A stretch of 60,606 bases of DNA from Burkholderiales bacterium (GTDB taxonomy: Bacteria > Pseudomonadota > Gammaproteobacteria > Burkholderiales > Nitrosomonadaceae): NCBI GenBank assembly GCA_024235735.1, contig JACKLU010000015.1, forward strand, positions 1 to 60,606, in the 5' to 3' direction. Position 1 is the stretch's first letter. Every line of letters starts with the position of its first letter. Below are positions 34,490 to 44,055 of this stretch, piece after piece. The notes under the pieces are model-generated. The model saw nothing but the letters and a program-made list of their open reading frames with translations, ran no database searches and was not told where the DNA came from. The position numbers were made by a program, and so were the translations under genes.

Positions 34490-35637
34490 CTGATCCAATT
34501 GTTATTGTCGGCAGCGGGCTCGCAGGTTATGCCGTTGCCCGTGAATTGCGCAAACTGAATGCCGAGCGTGATGTGCTGTTATTGTCCGACAATCACGCTG
34601 ATTTTTATTCCAAACCGATGCTGTCCAATGCGCTGTCAACAGGAAAAACACCCGAGGCGATCATTAATGCTGACGCGGTTAAAATGGCTTCACAGCTTGA
34701 TATTACCATTCGTCCGAATTGTCGTGTTTTTTCGATTGATAAAAGCAGCCGCAGCATAACTGTCCAGGATAAAGAGCAATTGTCCTATGAGAAGCTGGTA
34801 TTGGCGTTGGGTGCAGATCAAATACGATTGCCTTTGCAAGGCAATGGCATGAGAAAAATTTTAACCGTGAATGACATTGACGACTACAGGCATTTCCGTA
34901 GTGTTATCACCGGTAAAAAAAAGATTGCCATTATTGGTGCGGGATTAATTGGCTGTGAGTTTGCTAACGATCTGGCAGCAGCAGATTATCAGGTCGTGGT
35001 GATTGATATCGCCGCCCAGCCGCTGGGCAGGTTGCTGCCGCTCGAAGCCGGTGAGTTTCTGCGGCGAAAACTGGAAGCGATAGGTGTGTTATTTCATTTT
35101 AATGCAACCGTGGAATCAATTAACCAGGCTGGAGAGCAGTTGCATTTGATGCTGGCTAATGGCGAAACGATAGAAGCGGATGTCGTGCTGTCATCGATAG
35201 GATTGAAACCGCGGGTCGAGTTAGCTGAGAAAGCCGGTTTGGAGGTTAATCGCGGTATTGTAGTCAATCAATCACTGCAAACCAGTGATGCGCATATTTT
35301 TGCCTTGGGAGACTGTGCTGAAGTGGCTGGCAAGGTATTGCCCTTCGTTATGCCGATTACACACGCAGCAAGAGCGCTGGCGGCGACACTGACTGGAAAT
35401 GAAACCATTGTGCATTATCCGGCGATGCCGGTGCTGGTAAAAACTCCTGCCTGTCCGACGGTGGTGTCACCGCCGGAAGCGGGTAAAATAGGGCATTGGG
35501 AAATTACATCGGATGAAGCAGGTGTTAAGGCGCTCTTTAAGGATAACACAGGGCGGCTGCTTGGCTTTGCACTGTTAGGCAAGGCCGTTGCCGAGAAAAA
35601 TGCCTTGACTACGGCGTTGCCAGCCATTCTGGAATGA
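34486..35637 (+). CDS. Rubredoxin-NAD(+) reductase-like flavoprotein
   Basis: A 383-residue FAD/NAD(P)H oxidoreductase. FAD loop VGSGLAGYAVAR near residue 8; NAD loop IIGAGLIGCEFAND near 148; second FAD contact FALGDCAEVAG near 270. The C-terminal domain with MPVLVKTPACPTVVSPP is typical of rubredoxin/flavorubredoxin reductases (AlkT, NorW). It would pass electrons from NADH to rubredoxin. Its ATG overlaps the stop of the rubredoxin-like gene, indicating coupled translation. If that partner is truly degenerate, this enzyme must serve another acceptor. Confidence 0.88.
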   Translation: MTDPIVIVGSGLAGYAVARELRKLNAERDVLLLSDNHADFYSKPMLSNALSTGKTPEAIINADAVKMASQLDITIRPNCRVFSIDKSSRSITVQDKEQLSYEKLVLALGADQIRLPLQGNGMRKILTVNDIDDYRHFRSVITGKKKIAIIGAGLIGCEFANDLAAADYQVVVIDIAAQPLGRLLPLEAGEFLRRKLEAIGVLFHFNATVESINQAGEQLHLMLANGETIEADVVLSSIGLKPRVELAEKAGLEVNRGIVVNQSLQTSDAHIFALGDCAEVAGKVLPFVMPITHAARALAATLTGNETIVHYPAMPVLVKTPACPTVVSPPEAGKIGHWEITSDEAGVKALFKDNTGRLLGFALLGKAVAEKNALTTALPAILE

Positions 35638-35645
35638 AAAACACG

Positions 35646-35667
35646 ACCTGAGGGTTTTAGGATGAAA
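35646..35667. repeat. Single sequence resembling the MITE terminal repeat
   Basis: From 35648, 20 bases (CTGAGGGTTTTAGGATGAAA) match the right end of the 6676-6926 element at 18 positions. It lies directly before and over the yciB ATG and supplies its ribosome site (TTAGG). It may be a relic end or chance. No partner end was found nearby. Confidence 0.3.
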
Positions 35668-36273
35668 TTCTTGTTTGATCTTTTTCCTGTTATTCTGTTT
35701 TTTGCCGCTTTCAAGGCTTTTGATATCTTTGTTGCTACAGGCGTTGCCATTGCTGCAACGCTTTTGCAGATCTGCTGGGTATGGTTGCGTCATCGACAGG
35801 TCGAGAAGATGATGTGGATTAATTTGGCGGTTATTATTTTTTTCGGCGGCGCCACACTGATTTTTCAGGACGAGCTTTTTATCAAATGGAAACCGACTGT
35901 GCTTTACTGGCTTTTCGCCGGTATTTTGTGGGGCGCACTTTTTTTTCCGGGAAAAAATCTTATTCGTCTCATGCTGGAGAAACAGATGACACTGCCGGAT
36001 TCAGCATGGCAAAAATTAAATCTGAGCTGGATTGTTTTTTTCATCTTCATGGGATGCATTAATCTGTATATCGCATTTAACTTTTCGATCGATACCTGGG
36101 TCAACTTTAAGCTTTTTGGCTCAACAGGACTCATGCTGGTGTTTGTGATTTTGCAGTTGATTATGATACGTAAATATCTGGATACGATGATTCCTGCTAC
36201 GGTGGATTCGCGCACTGCTGAAGCTCCGGTGCCGCGCCGTGATGGTGCTGACGATTATTCGAGTAAGGGGTGA
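35662..36273 (+). CDS. yciB: Septation protein A / YciB inner-membrane protein
   Basis: A 203-residue protein with about five to six transmembrane helices, beginning MKFLFDLFPVILFF and containing FDIFVATGVAI and WKPTVLYWLF, marks of the YciB/IspZ family. It takes part in cell-envelope homeostasis and, in some bacteria, septation. The C-terminal tail is polar. It is followed by yciI after 4 bp, the usual betaproteobacterial order. Its start region overlaps a MITE-end-like sequence. Confidence 0.93.
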   Translation: MKFLFDLFPVILFFAAFKAFDIFVATGVAIAATLLQICWVWLRHRQVEKMMWINLAVIIFFGGATLIFQDELFIKWKPTVLYWLFAGILWGALFFPGKNLIRLMLEKQMTLPDSAWQKLNLSWIVFFIFMGCINLYIAFNFSIDTWVNFKLFGSTGLMLVFVILQLIMIRKYLDTMIPATVDSRTAEAPVPRRDGADDYSSKG

Positions 36274-36277
36274 GGTT

Positions 36278-36580
36278 ATGTTGTATGTCATTATTGGTGA
36301 AGACGTGGCGGACAGCCTTGAGCGAAGAATGTCGGTTCGCCCCGAGCATCTCGAGCGGCTTAGAAAACTACAGGATGAAGGCCGCTTGTTGCTGGCAGGA
36401 CCGTTTCCTGCGATAGACAGTCCTGATCCTGGTGACGCCGGATTTTCCGGCAGTCTGATTGTGGTTGAGTTTGAGTCGCTGGAGGCCGCGCGCGCCTGGG
36501 CTGATTCAGATCCGTACGTAACGGCCGGTGTTTATAAAAAGGTTTCTGTTAAACCATTTAAGAGAGTTTTTCCGGAATAA
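36278..36580 (+). CDS. yciI: YciI-family protein
   Basis: The start MLYVIIGED at 36278 gives 100 residues, normal for the family; GGGGTGAGG lies just upstream. The dimeric ferredoxin-like fold has the conserved His in RPEHLERLR and the Asp in ADSDPYVTAGVY. The catalytic role in most members is unknown. It lies 4 bp after yciB and is followed by a parvulin gene. Confidence 0.92.
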   Translation: MLYVIIGEDVADSLERRMSVRPEHLERLRKLQDEGRLLLAGPFPAIDSPDPGDAGFSGSLIVVEFESLEAARAWADSDPYVTAGVYKKVSVKPFKRVFPE

Positions 36581-36708
36581 AAGCACATTAAAAATCACTT
36601 TTTTTGTTTGTAAATGAGCTGTTTTAAAGCGTATACTTGCTGCCAGCCTGCCAATCAGCGCAACCTCAATTTTCAATCTGTTAATCCAAATATACAAAAG
36701 GAAATTTC

Positions 36709-37503
36709 ATGCATTTGACCAGACTATCACAATTTTTGATTATTGGTTCTCTGAGCTTTATAACCTTGACGGTACATGCTCAATCAGCCGGAACGATGGC
36801 CAGAGTGAATGGCGTGGCGATTCCGCAATCCCGTCTTGATTTTATGGTCAAGGCAAGCGGCATGCAGGGCCAGGAGGATGGTCCTGAACTCAGAAAGGCA
36901 TTGAGAGAGAATCTGATCACAGAAGAAATTCTGGCACAGGAGGCGGTTAAGAAAGGGCTTGATCGAAATCCTGATGTTATTGCGCAAATAGAAATAGCCA
37001 AACAGGCAGCGTTAATACGTGCGTTTCAGGCTGATTATATAGAAAATAATAAAGTCAATGATGACACGCTAAGAAGAGAATACGATATGCTGAAGGTCCA
37101 AATGGGCGACAAGGAATACAAAGCGCGCCATATTCTGGTTGAAAGGGAAAGTGAAGCGCGGGATATCATTGCCAATTTGAAAAGAGGTGGTGATTTTGCA
37201 CGTATCGCGGCGGAAAAATCCCTCGATGAAGGGAGTAAGACCAGCGGCGGTGAACTGAACTGGAGCCCTCCGGCTGCGTATGTAAGACCATTTGCCGAAG
37301 CGTTGACAAGACTTCAGAAAGGTCGGTTGTCCGATGAACCGGTGCAAACCAATTTTGGATGGCATGTTATCGAGTTGCTGGATACCCGGACGATGGACGT
37401 GCCGGCATTCGACGAAGTTAAAGAAAATATGCGGCAACGTGTATTGCAACGTGAGTTTGCCGCATTTGTTCAGGATCTTCGCGCTAAAGCAAAAGTGGAA
37501 TAA
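36709..37503 (+). CDS. Periplasmic parvulin-type peptidyl-prolyl isomerase
   Basis: A 264-residue exported chaperone. A signal peptide ends at VHA near residue 24. A SurA-like N-terminal helical region (25-130) is followed by one parvulin domain (about 140-235) with ARHILV, SGGELNW and GWHVIELLD. It would assist folding of secreted or outer-membrane proteins. It sits downstream of yciB-yciI as in many betaproteobacteria, though 128 bp separate it and it may have its own promoter. It is convergent with alr (4 bp between stops). Confidence 0.92.
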   Translation: MHLTRLSQFLIIGSLSFITLTVHAQSAGTMARVNGVAIPQSRLDFMVKASGMQGQEDGPELRKALRENLITEEILAQEAVKKGLDRNPDVIAQIEIAKQAALIRAFQADYIENNKVNDDTLRREYDMLKVQMGDKEYKARHILVERESEARDIIANLKRGGDFARIAAEKSLDEGSKTSGGELNWSPPAAYVRPFAEALTRLQKGRLSDEPVQTNFGWHVIELLDTRTMDVPAFDEVKENMRQRVLQREFAAFVQDLRAKAKVE

Positions 37504-37507
37504 CGTT

Positions 37508-38677
37508 TTAGCGATCTATTATGGATGTGCATGATGGACGCTGAGTGCCAGAAGCCGGATCAGTCAGCGTTCTTTCATGATTAACAGCAATTTTTACGCG
37601 CTTCGAAACGGCGCACAGTAATTCATAACTGATTGTCCCTGCGTGATACGCAATTTCTTCAACGGGTAATTCTTTGCCCCACAGGATAACCGGACTGTTG
37701 AGTTGAATATCAGTGGCTTCAGTAATATCGACAGTCAGCATGTCCATTGATACTTTGCCGATCAACCGGCATCTGCGATTATTGATCAATACCGGCGTTC
37801 CCGTTGGCGCATGACGTGGGTAGCCATCCGCATAACCACACGCAACAATACCGATCCGCATGGGCTTGTCCGCCTGGAAACTGTAACCGTAACCCACCTT
37901 ATCACCTTTCCTGATGTGCTGGATGGCAATAATTTTGCTGGTTAACATCATGACCGGTTCTAAACCGAGATCTGCGGCTGGCTGATCGATAAATGGTGAT
38001 GCGCCGTATAGCATCAAACCCGGACGTACCCAGTCGCGGTGCGTTTCAGGATAACGGATAATGGCCGCCGAATTTGCCAGCGAGTGATGGTAGCCCGAGT
38101 TTTGTTTACACGGAGGCAGCACGCCGGTTTGCGTAACTTGATTAAACAAGCGTAATTGCTGTTTGAAGTCGTCGTCTTCTCCTGGTTCATCAGCTGTTGC
38201 AAAATGAGACATTATCGTAATGTTTGCAATGGCTGGATTGCGCGATAACCTTTCAAATACAGCGGGAAAATGTTCGGCTGGAAATCCAAGGCGATTCATG
38301 CCGGTGTTGATTTTCAGAAATATATTGAGTCCGCGGTGTCTGCAATGATCTAGCATTGCAACCTGCTCTTCGTGATGAATGACTGCGTTGAGCCGGTATT
38401 TCTCAAATAAAGCCAGTTCCTGCGTCGAAAAAAAACCCTCAAGCAATAGTATGGGATGGTTGTACCCTGCATTACGCAAGTCGATCGCGGCATCCAGCTC
38501 CAGGAGCGCGAAGCCATCAGTACTTTTTAACGCATGGGCCGTGTGCATAAGACCGTGTCCATAGGCATTGGCTTTGATAACCGCCATGATGCGTGCGTCA
38601 GGAGCGTATTGTCGGGTTATGGCCAGGTTATGCTTTAACGCGGCTTGATCGATATAGGCAAGAATGGGGCGGGACAT
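37508..38677 (-). CDS. alr: Alanine racemase
   Basis: A 389-residue PLP enzyme making D-alanine for peptidoglycan. The PLP lysine is K35 in AVIKANAYGHG; the second catalytic base lies in KVGYGYSFQ near 262; GKVSMDM near 310 is also typical. The C-terminal end is slightly longer than average (about 20 polar residues). It is divergent from lplT with a 386-bp gap. Confidence 0.95.
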   Translation of the reverse strand: MSRPILAYIDQAALKHNLAITRQYAPDARIMAVIKANAYGHGLMHTAHALKSTDGFALLELDAAIDLRNAGYNHPILLLEGFFSTQELALFEKYRLNAVIHHEEQVAMLDHCRHRGLNIFLKINTGMNRLGFPAEHFPAVFERLSRNPAIANITIMSHFATADEPGEDDDFKQQLRLFNQVTQTGVLPPCKQNSGYHHSLANSAAIIRYPETHRDWVRPGLMLYGASPFIDQPAADLGLEPVMMLTSKIIAIQHIRKGDKVGYGYSFQADKPMRIGIVACGYADGYPRHAPTGTPVLINNRRCRLIGKVSMDMLTVDITEATDIQLNSPVILWGKELPVEEIAYHAGTISYELLCAVSKRVKIAVNHERTLTDPASGTQRPSCTSIIDR

Positions 38678-39063
38678 CTGTTTTTTATTTGTTGCTCAAA
38701 AGTATTGCAAAGTTGACTTACGATTCGGCTGATAGCGGTTTGCAAAATGGAGTTCTTCGGGCTGAGTGCGTATTAATCGTGATCGCGGTGGATTCTATGC
38801 CTGGTTCAGGTTATGCGCAATACCGGCTGAGAATTGCATTGCGCATTATGATAATTCATATTTTTTCTTTTTCGAATCCTGCTGCACTTTTTTATACAAA
38901 TTTTTCTTGCCGGACACAACTGTGCAGCATCAGATCGGTTTGCAGATGGATTTGATGTGTGTTTGTATTCGGATGTAGTACGTCTTTAGATCATTTCATG
39001 GTATAAACCAATTCTTGATGAATGAGGTACACATAGAATAATAACAACGCTTAGAGGAATATT
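38678..39063. other. 386-bp divergent intergenic region between alr and lplT
   Basis: Probably holds both promoters. AT-rich near 38850-38910 (TTTTTTCTTTTTCG). No repeat, terminator or RNA gene was recognised, and the small frames crossing it have no family resemblance. Confidence 0.35.
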
Positions 39064-40341
39064 TTGAATCGCGGTTTTTATACGATTATGGCTGCGCAAT
39101 TTTTCTCTTCCCTCGCAGATAATGCGTTGTTGGTTGTAGCGATTGCCTTGCTGATTGATTTGCATGCGCCTGCATTTCTGATTCCGTTGCTCAAGTTTGT
39201 TTTCGTGCTGTTTTATGTCATTCTTGCGCCTTTTGTCGGTGCTTTTGCGGATTCCATGCCCAAAGGAAGGGTCATGTTTATCAGCAATACCGTTAAGATT
39301 GCCGGTTGTGGATTGTTGTTTTTCGCAATGCATCAATATTCCGCATTGCTGGCTTATGCGGTCATTGGATTGGGCGCGGCAGCTTATTCACCAGCCAAAT
39401 ACGGTATTCTGACCGAGTTGCTGCCACCCGAAAAGCTGGTCATCGCAAACGGCTGGATCGAAGGATTAACCGTCGCTTCAATCGTGCTGGGTACTGTTTT
39501 GGGCGGTACCTTGATTACTCCCGCTGTCTCGCAATATCTGCTTGCGCTGGATCTGCCGCTTGTCGATACAGCCACTGAGATCAGTATTTTTATTGTTGCT
39601 ATCATTTACGTTGCAGCCGCGGTTTTTAATCTCTTCATTCCGAATACCGGTATTGATCACCGCATACCGAAAAAAAATCCGCTTTATCTGGTCCAGGAGT
39701 TTGCGCATTGCGTGAAGTTGCTGTGGACGGATAAACTCGGACAGATTTCGCTTGCTGTGACGACATTGTTTTGGGGCGCGGGTGCGACACTTCAGTTTAT
39801 TGTTATCGAATGGGCCGAAGTGGCGCTGGGTTTTCAGCTGAATAAAGCGGCGCAGTTACAAGGAGTGGTGGCGCTTGGAATCGCCATAGGGGCTGTTATG
39901 GCGGCGCGCACGATCGCATTAAAACGATCCTTGTCGGTCATACCGATGGGGTTTGCAACAGGCCTCGTGGTGATCATCATGATTTTTGTCCATGATTTAT
40001 GGACCGCCATTTTCCTACTGATCCTGATCGGTGGAATGGCGGGATTTTTTGTTGTGCCGATGAATGCATTACTTCAGCACCGGGGGCATATTCTGATGGG
40101 TGCGGGTCATTCGATTGCAGTACAGAATTTTAATGAAAACCTCAGTATTCTGGCGATGTTATCTATCTATGCGCTACTGATTTTCTTTGAGGTGCCTATT
40201 TATGTTGTTATTGTTTTATTTGGATTGTTCATGACGATCATCATGGCGCTGGTGCGCAAGTGGCATAATGCTAACCAAAGTAAGGAAGACTCATTGCATC
40301 TGATCGGCACCCGGAAACTGGACAGACGCTGGCGGCATTGA
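39064..40341 (+). CDS. lplT: Lysophospholipid transporter LplT
   Basis: A 425-residue MFS protein with about 11-12 transmembrane helices, starting MNRGFYTIMAAQFFSSLADNA (abridged after residue 12). LplT flips lysophospholipids across the inner membrane for re-acylation. The start is TTG at 39064, supported by AGAGGA five to ten bases upstream; no ATG lies nearby. Other family points are GLGAAAYSPAKYGILTELLP near 108. The aas acyltransferase partner is not fused and not adjacent. Confidence 0.9.
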   Translation: MNRGFYTIMAAQFFSSLADNALLVVAIALLIDLHAPAFLIPLLKFVFVLFYVILAPFVGAFADSMPKGRVMFISNTVKIAGCGLLFFAMHQYSALLAYAVIGLGAAAYSPAKYGILTELLPPEKLVIANGWIEGLTVASIVLGTVLGGTLITPAVSQYLLALDLPLVDTATEISIFIVAIIYVAAAVFNLFIPNTGIDHRIPKKNPLYLVQEFAHCVKLLWTDKLGQISLAVTTLFWGAGATLQFIVIEWAEVALGFQLNKAAQLQGVVALGIAIGAVMAARTIALKRSLSVIPMGFATGLVVIIMIFVHDLWTAIFLLILIGGMAGFFVVPMNALLQHRGHILMGAGHSIAVQNFNENLSILAMLSIYALLIFFEVPIYVVIVLFGLFMTIIMALVRKWHNANQSKEDSLHLIGTRKLDRRWRH

Positions 40342-40382
40342 AACTGATTGCTACGGATTAAATAGGAAAAATGACAGCGCGG

Positions 40383-40411
40383 GTTGAAATTTCAGTGAGC
40401 TCCCCCACGTA
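40383..40411 (+). promoter_or_regulatory. Sigma-32-type heat-shock promoter of clpB
   Basis: GTTGAAA at 40383-40389 and CCCCACGTA at 40403-40411 are spaced by 13 bp, close to the consensus CTTGAAA-N13-15-CCCCATNT. It lies 31 bp upstream of the clpB start. ClpB genes are classical heat-shock targets, so the call is well supported by context. Confidence 0.75.
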
Positions 40412-40441
40412 GTGACCAGTAACTTTCCACGGGAGAATCGG

Positions 40442-43030
40442 ATGCGTTTTGACAAGTTAACCACAAAATTCCAACAAGCGCTTGCAGATGCGCAAAGCGT
40501 TGCTGTCGGGCAGGATCATGCCTATATCGAACCAGCGCATTTGCTGCTGGCCTTACTGCAGCAGGAAGATGGTGTCACTGTTTCGTTATTGCAGCGCTGC
40601 GGGACTAACGTTGCTCCATTGCGTGATGCGCTGAAGAATAGTTTGCAGCGGCTGCCGAAAATCGAAGGCACGGGCGGTGAAGTCAATTTGTCACGGAATC
40701 TTGCCAATCTGCTTAATCTGGCCGATAAGGAGGCGCAGCAGCGGGGTGATCAGTTTATTGCCTCGGAGATGTTTTTGCTGGCGCTATTGAAAGACAAGGG
40801 CGAGACGGGGGCATTATTAAAGGAATATGGCGCCAGTTATGCAGCGCTTGAGAAAGCGATTGTCGCTGTGCGGGGTGGAGAGCAGGTCAGCAGCGCCGAA
40901 GCAGAAGGCAGTCGTGAGGCGCTGAAAAAATATACGCTGGATTTAACCGAGCGTGCGCGCCAAGGCAAGCTTGATCCGGTCATCGGGCGTGACGATGAAA
41001 TTCGTCGCACCATTCAGGTGCTGCAACGGCGCACAAAAAATAATCCGGTTTTAATTGGCGAGCCCGGCGTCGGAAAAACAGCAATCGTCGAAGGTCTGGC
41101 GCAAAGAATTATCAATGGCGAGGTGCCGGAGAATCTTAAAAACAAGCGCGTTTTGTCACTGGATATGGCTGCATTATTGGCGGGTGCAAAATATCGTGGC
41201 GAATTCGAGGAGCGGTTAAAGTCCGTGCTGAAAGAGTTGGCGCAGGATCAGGGCAATACCATCGTTTTTATTGACGAACTGCATACCATGGTCGGCGCGG
41301 GCAAAGCAGAAGGCGCGATGGATGCCGGCAACATGCTCAAACCGGCATTGGCCAGAGGTGAGCTGCATTGCGTAGGTGCGACGACACTGGATGAGTATCG
41401 CAAGTATATCGAAAAGGATGCAGCGCTGGAGCGGCGTTTCCAGAAAGTGCTGGTTGAAGAGCCGACTGTCGAGGCTACTATCGCCATATTGCGTGGTTTA
41501 CAGGAAAAATATGAGTTACATCATGGTGTGGATATCACCGATCCGGCCATTGTCGCAGCTGCCGAATTGTCCAATCGCTACATAACAGACCGTTTTTTGC
41601 CTGACAAAGCCATTGATCTTATCGATGAAGCCGCTGCACGTATCCGGATGGAAATCGATTCCAAGCCGGAGGCAATGGATAAGCTTGACAGAAGACTCAT
41701 ACAGCTCAAGATCGAACGCGAAGCGATCAAAAAAGAGCAGGACGAAGCTTCTCGCAAGCGCTTGCAGTTGCTTGAAGAAGAAATTGCGGAGAAAGGTCGC
41801 GAATATGCTGATCTGGAAGAAATCTGGAAAGCGGAAAAATCACAAATCCAGGGTTCCCAGCAAATCAAGGAAGAAATAGAAAAAATAAAACTGGAGATTG
41901 AAGCCGCTACACGCAAAAACGACTGGCAGAAAGTATCCGAACTGCAATATGGGCGTTTACCGCAACTGGAATCGCAGCTTAGATTGCAGGAAAGCGCAAA
42001 ACAAAGTGCAGAGACTGTAAAACCCCGATTGCTTCGCACACAGGTTGGCGCAGAAGAAATCGCGGAGGTTGTTTCTCGCGCGACCGGTATTCCGGTTTCC
42101 AAAATGATGCAAGGGGAGCGCGAGAAATTACTGTTGATGGAGCAGAAACTCCATGAGCGGGTTGTAGGGCAGGATGAGGCAGTACGATTGATATCCGATG
42201 CGATACGCCGTTCCCGCGCAGGCTTGGCCGATCCCAATCGTCCCTATGGATCCTTTCTGTTTCTGGGGCCGACGGGGGTAGGCAAGACCGAGCTGTGCAA
42301 GGCTCTGGCGAGTTTCCTGTTCGATTCGGAAGATCATCTGATTCGCGTGGATATGTCTGAGTTTATGGAGAAGCATTCGGTGGCGCGCTTGATCGGTGCG
42401 CCGCCCGGATATGTCGGTTATGAGGAGGGTGGTTATCTGACCGAAATCGTACGACGGAAACCTTATGCGGTGATTCTGCTGGATGAAGTCGAGAAAGCAC
42501 ATCCGGATGTTTTCAATGTGTTGTTGCAAGTGCTTGATGATGGTCGAATGACGGATGGTCAGGGAAGGACGGTTGATTTCAAGAATACCGTCATTGTGAT
42601 GACATCCAATTTGGGTTCTCCTATGATTCAGGAGATGCATGGACAGGATTACCGAACCGTCAAGGAAGCGGTAATGGATGAAGTGAAAAGATATTTTCGT
42701 CCGGAATTTATCAATCGCATTGATGAAGTAGTTGTTTTTCATGCACTTGATCAAAGACATATTAAATCGATTGCGCAGATTCAGTTACAGTATCTTGAAA
42801 AAAGACTGATTGCTCTGGATATGAATTTACGTGTCAGCGACGCAGCGCTTGCCGCACTATCACAAGTCGGATTCGATCCGGTATTTGGCGCACGGCCATT
42901 AAAACGGGCCATTCAGGCACAGATAGAAAATCCGTTGGCGAAGGAAATTCTTGAGGGACATTTTGCAGCGAAAGACACAATCCTCGTCGACTATGACAAT
43001 GATCAGATACGCTTTTCTAAAACAGGTTAA
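40442..43030 (+). CDS. clpB: ATP-dependent disaggregase ClpB
   Basis: The start MRFDKLTTKFQQ at 40442 follows GGGAGA; the frame extends ten codons upstream without similarity. The 862-residue hexameric AAA+ protein rescues aggregated proteins with DnaK. Domains: N-terminal Clp_N repeats (1-145), NBD1 with GEPGVGKT near 205, the coiled-coil middle domain (about 405-525), and NBD2 with GPTGVGKTE near 605. Walker B (VIFIDELHT-like and VILLDEVEKAHP) and the final GARPLKRAIQ are intact. Length is normal. Confidence 0.97.
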   Translation: MRFDKLTTKFQQALADAQSVAVGQDHAYIEPAHLLLALLQQEDGVTVSLLQRCGTNVAPLRDALKNSLQRLPKIEGTGGEVNLSRNLANLLNLADKEAQQRGDQFIASEMFLLALLKDKGETGALLKEYGASYAALEKAIVAVRGGEQVSSAEAEGSREALKKYTLDLTERARQGKLDPVIGRDDEIRRTIQVLQRRTKNNPVLIGEPGVGKTAIVEGLAQRIINGEVPENLKNKRVLSLDMAALLAGAKYRGEFEERLKSVLKELAQDQGNTIVFIDELHTMVGAGKAEGAMDAGNMLKPALARGELHCVGATTLDEYRKYIEKDAALERRFQKVLVEEPTVEATIAILRGLQEKYELHHGVDITDPAIVAAAELSNRYITDRFLPDKAIDLIDEAAARIRMEIDSKPEAMDKLDRRLIQLKIEREAIKKEQDEASRKRLQLLEEEIAEKGREYADLEEIWKAEKSQIQGSQQIKEEIEKIKLEIEAATRKNDWQKVSELQYGRLPQLESQLRLQESAKQSAETVKPRLLRTQVGAEEIAEVVSRATGIPVSKMMQGEREKLLLMEQKLHERVVGQDEAVRLISDAIRRSRAGLADPNRPYGSFLFLGPTGVGKTELCKALASFLFDSEDHLIRVDMSEFMEKHSVARLIGAPPGYVGYEEGGYLTEIVRRKPYAVILLDEVEKAHPDVFNVLLQVLDDGRMTDGQGRTVDFKNTVIVMTSNLGSPMIQEMHGQDYRTVKEAVMDEVKRYFRPEFINRIDEVVVFHALDQRHIKSIAQIQLQYLEKRLIALDMNLRVSDAALAALSQVGFDPVFGARPLKRAIQAQIENPLAKEILEGHFAAKDTILVDYDNDQIRFSKTG

Positions 43031-43160
43031 TCTGCTGCTGGATGGTCGTTACAGTAGCCACTGCATTGCTGTTGTCTCTGGAAATTGCTGAATGATTGTT
43101 GAAGGGAAGGGATTTCCGCTTGGCTGGTTTCAGGTAGAATATCCGTTTTTCACTGGATAA

Positions 43161-44054
43161 ATGGTCATGTTTAGAGGTAGTCTGGTTGCCATCGTGACGC
43201 CAATGCTGGATGACGGTGCATTGGATCTGGAACGTTATCGCGCGCTGATTGATTTTCATGTTGAGCAGGGTACTGATGGTATTGTCGTCGTGGGCACGAC
43301 CGGAGAATCCCCGACTGTGGATTTCGAAGAGCATCAGTTGCTGATGCGGGTCGCTGTTGAGCATGCGAATGGACGCATACCTATCATAGCCGGCACCGGG
43401 GCCAATTCGACGCGCGAGGCTATCGATTTGTCCATTTATGCTAAAGATGCCGGTGTTGATGCCTGTCTATCCGTAGCCCCATATTACAATAAGCCGACCC
43501 AGGAAGGGCTTTATCAGCATTTTCGGGCGATTGCGGAAACGGTTGATATTCCGCATATTTTGTATAACGTGCCGGGCAGAACTGTTGCCGATATTGCTAA
43601 CAGTACAACTTTACGGCTGGCGCAAATACCCAATATCATCGGTATCAAAGATGCCACGGGCGACATGGGGCGCGGCAGCGATCTGTTGCGCCGTGCGCCG
43701 TCCGATTTTGCTATTTATAGCGGCGATGATATCAGTGCGCTTGCACTGATGTTGCTCGGTGGACATGGCGTGATTTCAGTAACTGCGAATGTTGCGCCCA
43801 GACTGATGCATGGAATGTGCGCAGCTGCAATGAATGGCGATCTTCAAACTGCGCGGACGATTAACCGCCAGCTTTTACGACTGCATGCGGATTTGTTTGT
43901 CGAGGCGAATCCAATACCTGTAAAGTGGGCTGTTGCGCAGATGGGATTAATCGCGCATGGCATTCGTTTGCCACTTACCCGTTTGTCCAGTCAGTATCAT
44001 TCGCTCGTTAAAGAAGCGATGGATTTTGCGCGGACTTATGAAACAAAGGAATGA
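43161..44054 (+). CDS. dapA: 4-hydroxy-tetrahydrodipicolinate synthase
   Basis: A 297-residue TIM-barrel aldolase, first committed step of lysine/DAP synthesis. Visible: GTTGESPT near 46, the catalytic Tyr in YNVPGRT near 135, and the Schiff-base Lys in IGIKDATGDMGR near 163. The start may be the second ATG (43167, MFRGSLVAIVTPM), the family norm; both share the same ribosome region. It is directly followed by bamC. Confidence 0.95.
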   Translation: MVMFRGSLVAIVTPMLDDGALDLERYRALIDFHVEQGTDGIVVVGTTGESPTVDFEEHQLLMRVAVEHANGRIPIIAGTGANSTREAIDLSIYAKDAGVDACLSVAPYYNKPTQEGLYQHFRAIAETVDIPHILYNVPGRTVADIANSTTLRLAQIPNIIGIKDATGDMGRGSDLLRRAPSDFAIYSGDDISALALMLLGGHGVISVTANVAPRLMHGMCAAAMNGDLQTARTINRQLLRLHADLFVEANPIPVKWAVAQMGLIAHGIRLPLTRLSSQYHSLVKEAMDFARTYETKE

Positions 44055-44055
44055 A

